DNA from: Paludibacteraceae bacterium
GTDB lineage: Bacteria; Bacteroidota; Bacteroidia; Bacteroidales; Paludibacteraceae
DNA length: 64,000 nt
Reading direction: 5' to 3'
Assembly (NCBI GenBank): GCA_017630395.1
Contig: JAGBVI010000001.1
Coordinates: 124,001-188,000 of the forward strand
The translations under genes were made by a program, and so were the position numbers. Shown piece after piece: positions 62,705 to 64,000 of this stretch; position 1 is the stretch's first letter; the number at the start of each line of letters is the position of its first letter. Below the pieces are notes generated by a model that was not told the origin of the DNA, searched no databases, and worked only from the letters and a program-made list of their open reading frames with translations.

Positions 62705-63299
62705 GTTTCTTTTTACCTCTTCGTTTTTCCAAGTCATAGAGATAGATTTCCTTGCCTAATGTCTGCTCATAATGTGCTTCACCATTCTCAAGGGCTTCCT
62801 TTACTCTCTTGGCAAAAGGTTTCAATTCACCCTTATATTTTGTTCTAATGGTTTTGTCATGGTATCTCTTACCCTCAAACATTATCACTCTACCCTTGGC
62901 AGTTCTTCCTAGATGTTCAAAGTTGGATGCTTGGTAAATCACTCCCTTGTGACCATAAGTGTTATCAGCATAGGAGATTACCTTCTTCACATTGGTATTC
63001 TTGATTAGCCATTTGAGCGTTCTGCCTATAAAGTAACTCTCAGTATTCTTAGGCGTATTGTCAATGCAACACAATCGTCTAAGTTCAATGATGTCATCTA
63101 TGGAGTCGGCATATTTCTTCCAACAGTTAGCCATACCTAATCCTCCATAAATCATTGCTCCTACCATTGTGTCACCGTCCATGAGCTTGAAGCAATAGGA
63201 AGATAAGAGACCATTGATGTTATGACTATAATGCCACTTTTCAATGAAGTCTTTTATCTCTTTTCTTTCACAAGGCTGAACAGTATATGTAATTGCCAT
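62697..63299 (-). CDS. Mom-like DNA base-modification enzyme (GNAT fold)
   Basis: A 200-aa protein of the phage Mu Mom type, which modifies adenine in DNA so that many restriction enzymes fail to cut. Family-like text: EKWHYSHNINGL, MVGAMIYGGLGMAN, IIELRRLCC, NTESYFIGRTLKWLIKNTN, VISYADNTYGHKGVIYQASN. Mom proteins are GNAT-related; the SYAD-x-x-x-GHxGxIYQAxN segment is the strongest match. The C-terminus is basic (EKRRGKKKHD), suited to DNA. It is coupled to the 61904 methyltransferase. Confidence 0.8.
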   Translation of the reverse strand: MAITYTVQPCERKEIKDFIEKWHYSHNINGLLSSYCFKLMDGDTMVGAMIYGGLGMANCWKKYADSIDDIIELRRLCCIDNTPKNTESYFIGRTLKWLIKNTNVKKVISYADNTYGHKGVIYQASNFEHLGRTAKGRVIMFEGKRYHDKTIRTKYKGELKPFAKRVKEALENGEAHYEQTLGKEIYLYDLEKRRGKKKHD

Positions 63300-63306
63300 G
63301 AGAGTA

Positions 63307-63813
63307 TTATACTGATGTTCTAAATTTCTCTTTTACTTCATTGACAATTTGTTTAATGTAATCTTCCATAAATTGCCAATCGGGAGAACAATCTATTTTA
63401 CATGGTAATTTCACGACTGTGTTTTTAAGATGTTTATACCATTTTCTTCCATAAGAATACTTCAGTCGTTCTAAGTCAAATACTGTAACCAAAAATAATC
63501 CAACATACGGATTCAAATTGGAATTATAACCTGCCACTATATTAGTTGTAGCTATAAAGTCTTCATTTATATAGTTTGTATACCCAACTGAACCTTGTCC
63601 ATCACAAATAAATAAAATACAATTTCCCTTTTGTAATTTCTTCTCATCTTTGAAGCATTTTTCTTGAACACTATTATTTTGTTTTGAAGCACCAAGATAA
63701 AGACAATCAGTTCCATCAGACAATTGTTCCCCTTTATTTGAAATTTTACCTACTTCAAATCTAAACAAATCACCTAATCTAAATTTCTTCCAATTAGTTG
63801 TATCTAACATCAT
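63307..63813 (-). CDS. HsdS-like (type I specificity) target-recognition protein, half-size
   Basis: 168 aa with TTNWKKFRLGDLFRFEVGKI, YLGASKQNNSVQEK, GNCILFICDGQGSVGYTNYI and YGRKWYKHLKNTVVKLPCK. This is one target-recognition domain of the type I S-subunit kind; full HsdS proteins carry two (about 400 aa). No HsdM or HsdR is visible. It could serve as a recognition subunit for a separately encoded methyltransferase or be the S part of a split enzyme. Confidence 0.72.
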   Translation of the reverse strand: MMLDTTNWKKFRLGDLFRFEVGKISNKGEQLSDGTDCLYLGASKQNNSVQEKCFKDEKKLQKGNCILFICDGQGSVGYTNYINEDFIATTNIVAGYNSNLNPYVGLFLVTVFDLERLKYSYGRKWYKHLKNTVVKLPCKIDCSPDWQFMEDYIKQIVNEVKEKFRTSV

Positions 63814-64000
63814 AAATGTGTTCTAATTTCCTCTTTTACTTCATTGACAATTTCTTTAATGTAATCTTCCATGTATTGCCAATCAGGATTACCGTCATTG
63901 TCAGACGGAAGCCATATTTCAGATTCTTCCATTCGTTCCAATTTCCATTTTCTACCGTAAGAAAACCTAAACTTTTCGTTACGAATGACGGTAGATAAGA
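63810..64000 (-). CDS. Second HsdS-like protein, truncated by window edge
   Basis: The last 62 residues are visible: TVIRNEKFRFSYGRKWKLER, ESEIWLPSDNDGNPDWQYME, then DYIKEIVNEVKEEIRTHL. The ending closely matches that of the 63307 protein (PDWQFMEDYIKQIVNEVKEK), so the two are tandem copies with different recognition parts. Its TGA overlaps the next ATG. The gene continues beyond base 64000. Confidence 0.75.
   Translation of the reverse strand, partial: LSTVIRNEKFRFSYGRKWKLERMEESEIWLPSDNDGNPDWQYMEDYIKEIVNEVKEEIRTHL

Noticed and set aside
1..64000. CRISPR arrays, insertion sequences, integrase or attachment sites
   Set aside because: No regularly spaced repeats, transposase-like or integrase-like proteins were found on either strand.

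Overview
The window is part of the genome of a large, strictly lytic-looking T4-related (myovirus-type) phage of an anaerobic, probably gut, bacterium. The virion block has the T4 order: prohead protease (gp21-like), small core protein, coiled-coil scaffold (gp22-like), major capsid protein (gp23-like), with a gp4-like head-completion protein nearby. Late genes carry T4-type TATAAATA-like boxes a few bases before their start codons. The phage reads TAG as glutamine: 29 in-frame TAG codons interrupt 13 otherwise intact genes, no gene I trust ends in TAG, and in the class III ribonucleotide reductase two of them fall where relatives carry Gln. Anaerobic NrdD/NrdG points to an anaerobic host. Seven TTGACA-N17-TATAAT-type promoters with exactly 17-bp spacers drive early-type genes and two small RNAs. 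I cannot name the host; no tRNA (including a suppressor) is visible here.

Layout. 1-3.9 kb: a homing-type endonuclease, then an nrdD that carries a 146-aa mini-intein, ends before its glycyl-radical segment, is followed by a DNA methyltransferase and then by a 58-aa gene encoding the missing glycyl-radical segment. 4-13 kb: nucleotidyltransferase and ligase-like pair, an ArdA antirestriction fusion, metallophosphatase, NrdG and six DNA methyltransferases. 13.5-23 kb: minus-strand structural-type genes, a methyltransferase/endonuclease pair, a second homing endonuclease, endolysin, head-completion protein and four tagged genes. 23-27.6 kb: head morphogenesis and an exported cell-wall hydrolase. 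27.6-36.2 kb: two giant minus-strand tail or fibre genes with 6 and 8 TAG codons. 36-41 kb: baseplate-like and small genes, DHFR, two structured small RNAs. 41-47 kb: fibre proteins. 47-51 kb: a glycosyltransferase operon (GT2, GT6+GT11, GT2-like+GT29). 51-55.4 kb: further fibre genes and three tandem tagged genes. 55-64 kb: a minus-strand DNA-modification island with four tandem methyltransferases, an HNH restriction enzyme, another methyltransferase, a Mom-like base-modification enzyme and two HsdS-like specificity proteins.

The most interesting system is a family of eight genes (6186, 12997, 17670, 20735, 21821, 53824, 54288, 54825) sharing one N-terminal module of about 58 residues with an invariant L-N-E-S at residues 15-18, followed by unrelated C-terminal cargo. 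L-x-E is the cleavage signature of T4-type prohead proteases, and the phage's own capsid and scaffold proteins carry such sites. One cargo is ArdA, a DNA-mimic inhibitor of type I restriction enzymes. I infer a capsid-targeting tag that loads anti-defence proteins into the head for injection with the DNA. Four members end in the same terminator, and direct repeats beside several of them suggest mobile cassettes. This fits the rest of the window: 12 DNA methyltransferases, a Mom-like enzyme and ArdA would protect incoming DNA, while the two restriction endonucleases could act on rival phages or host DNA.
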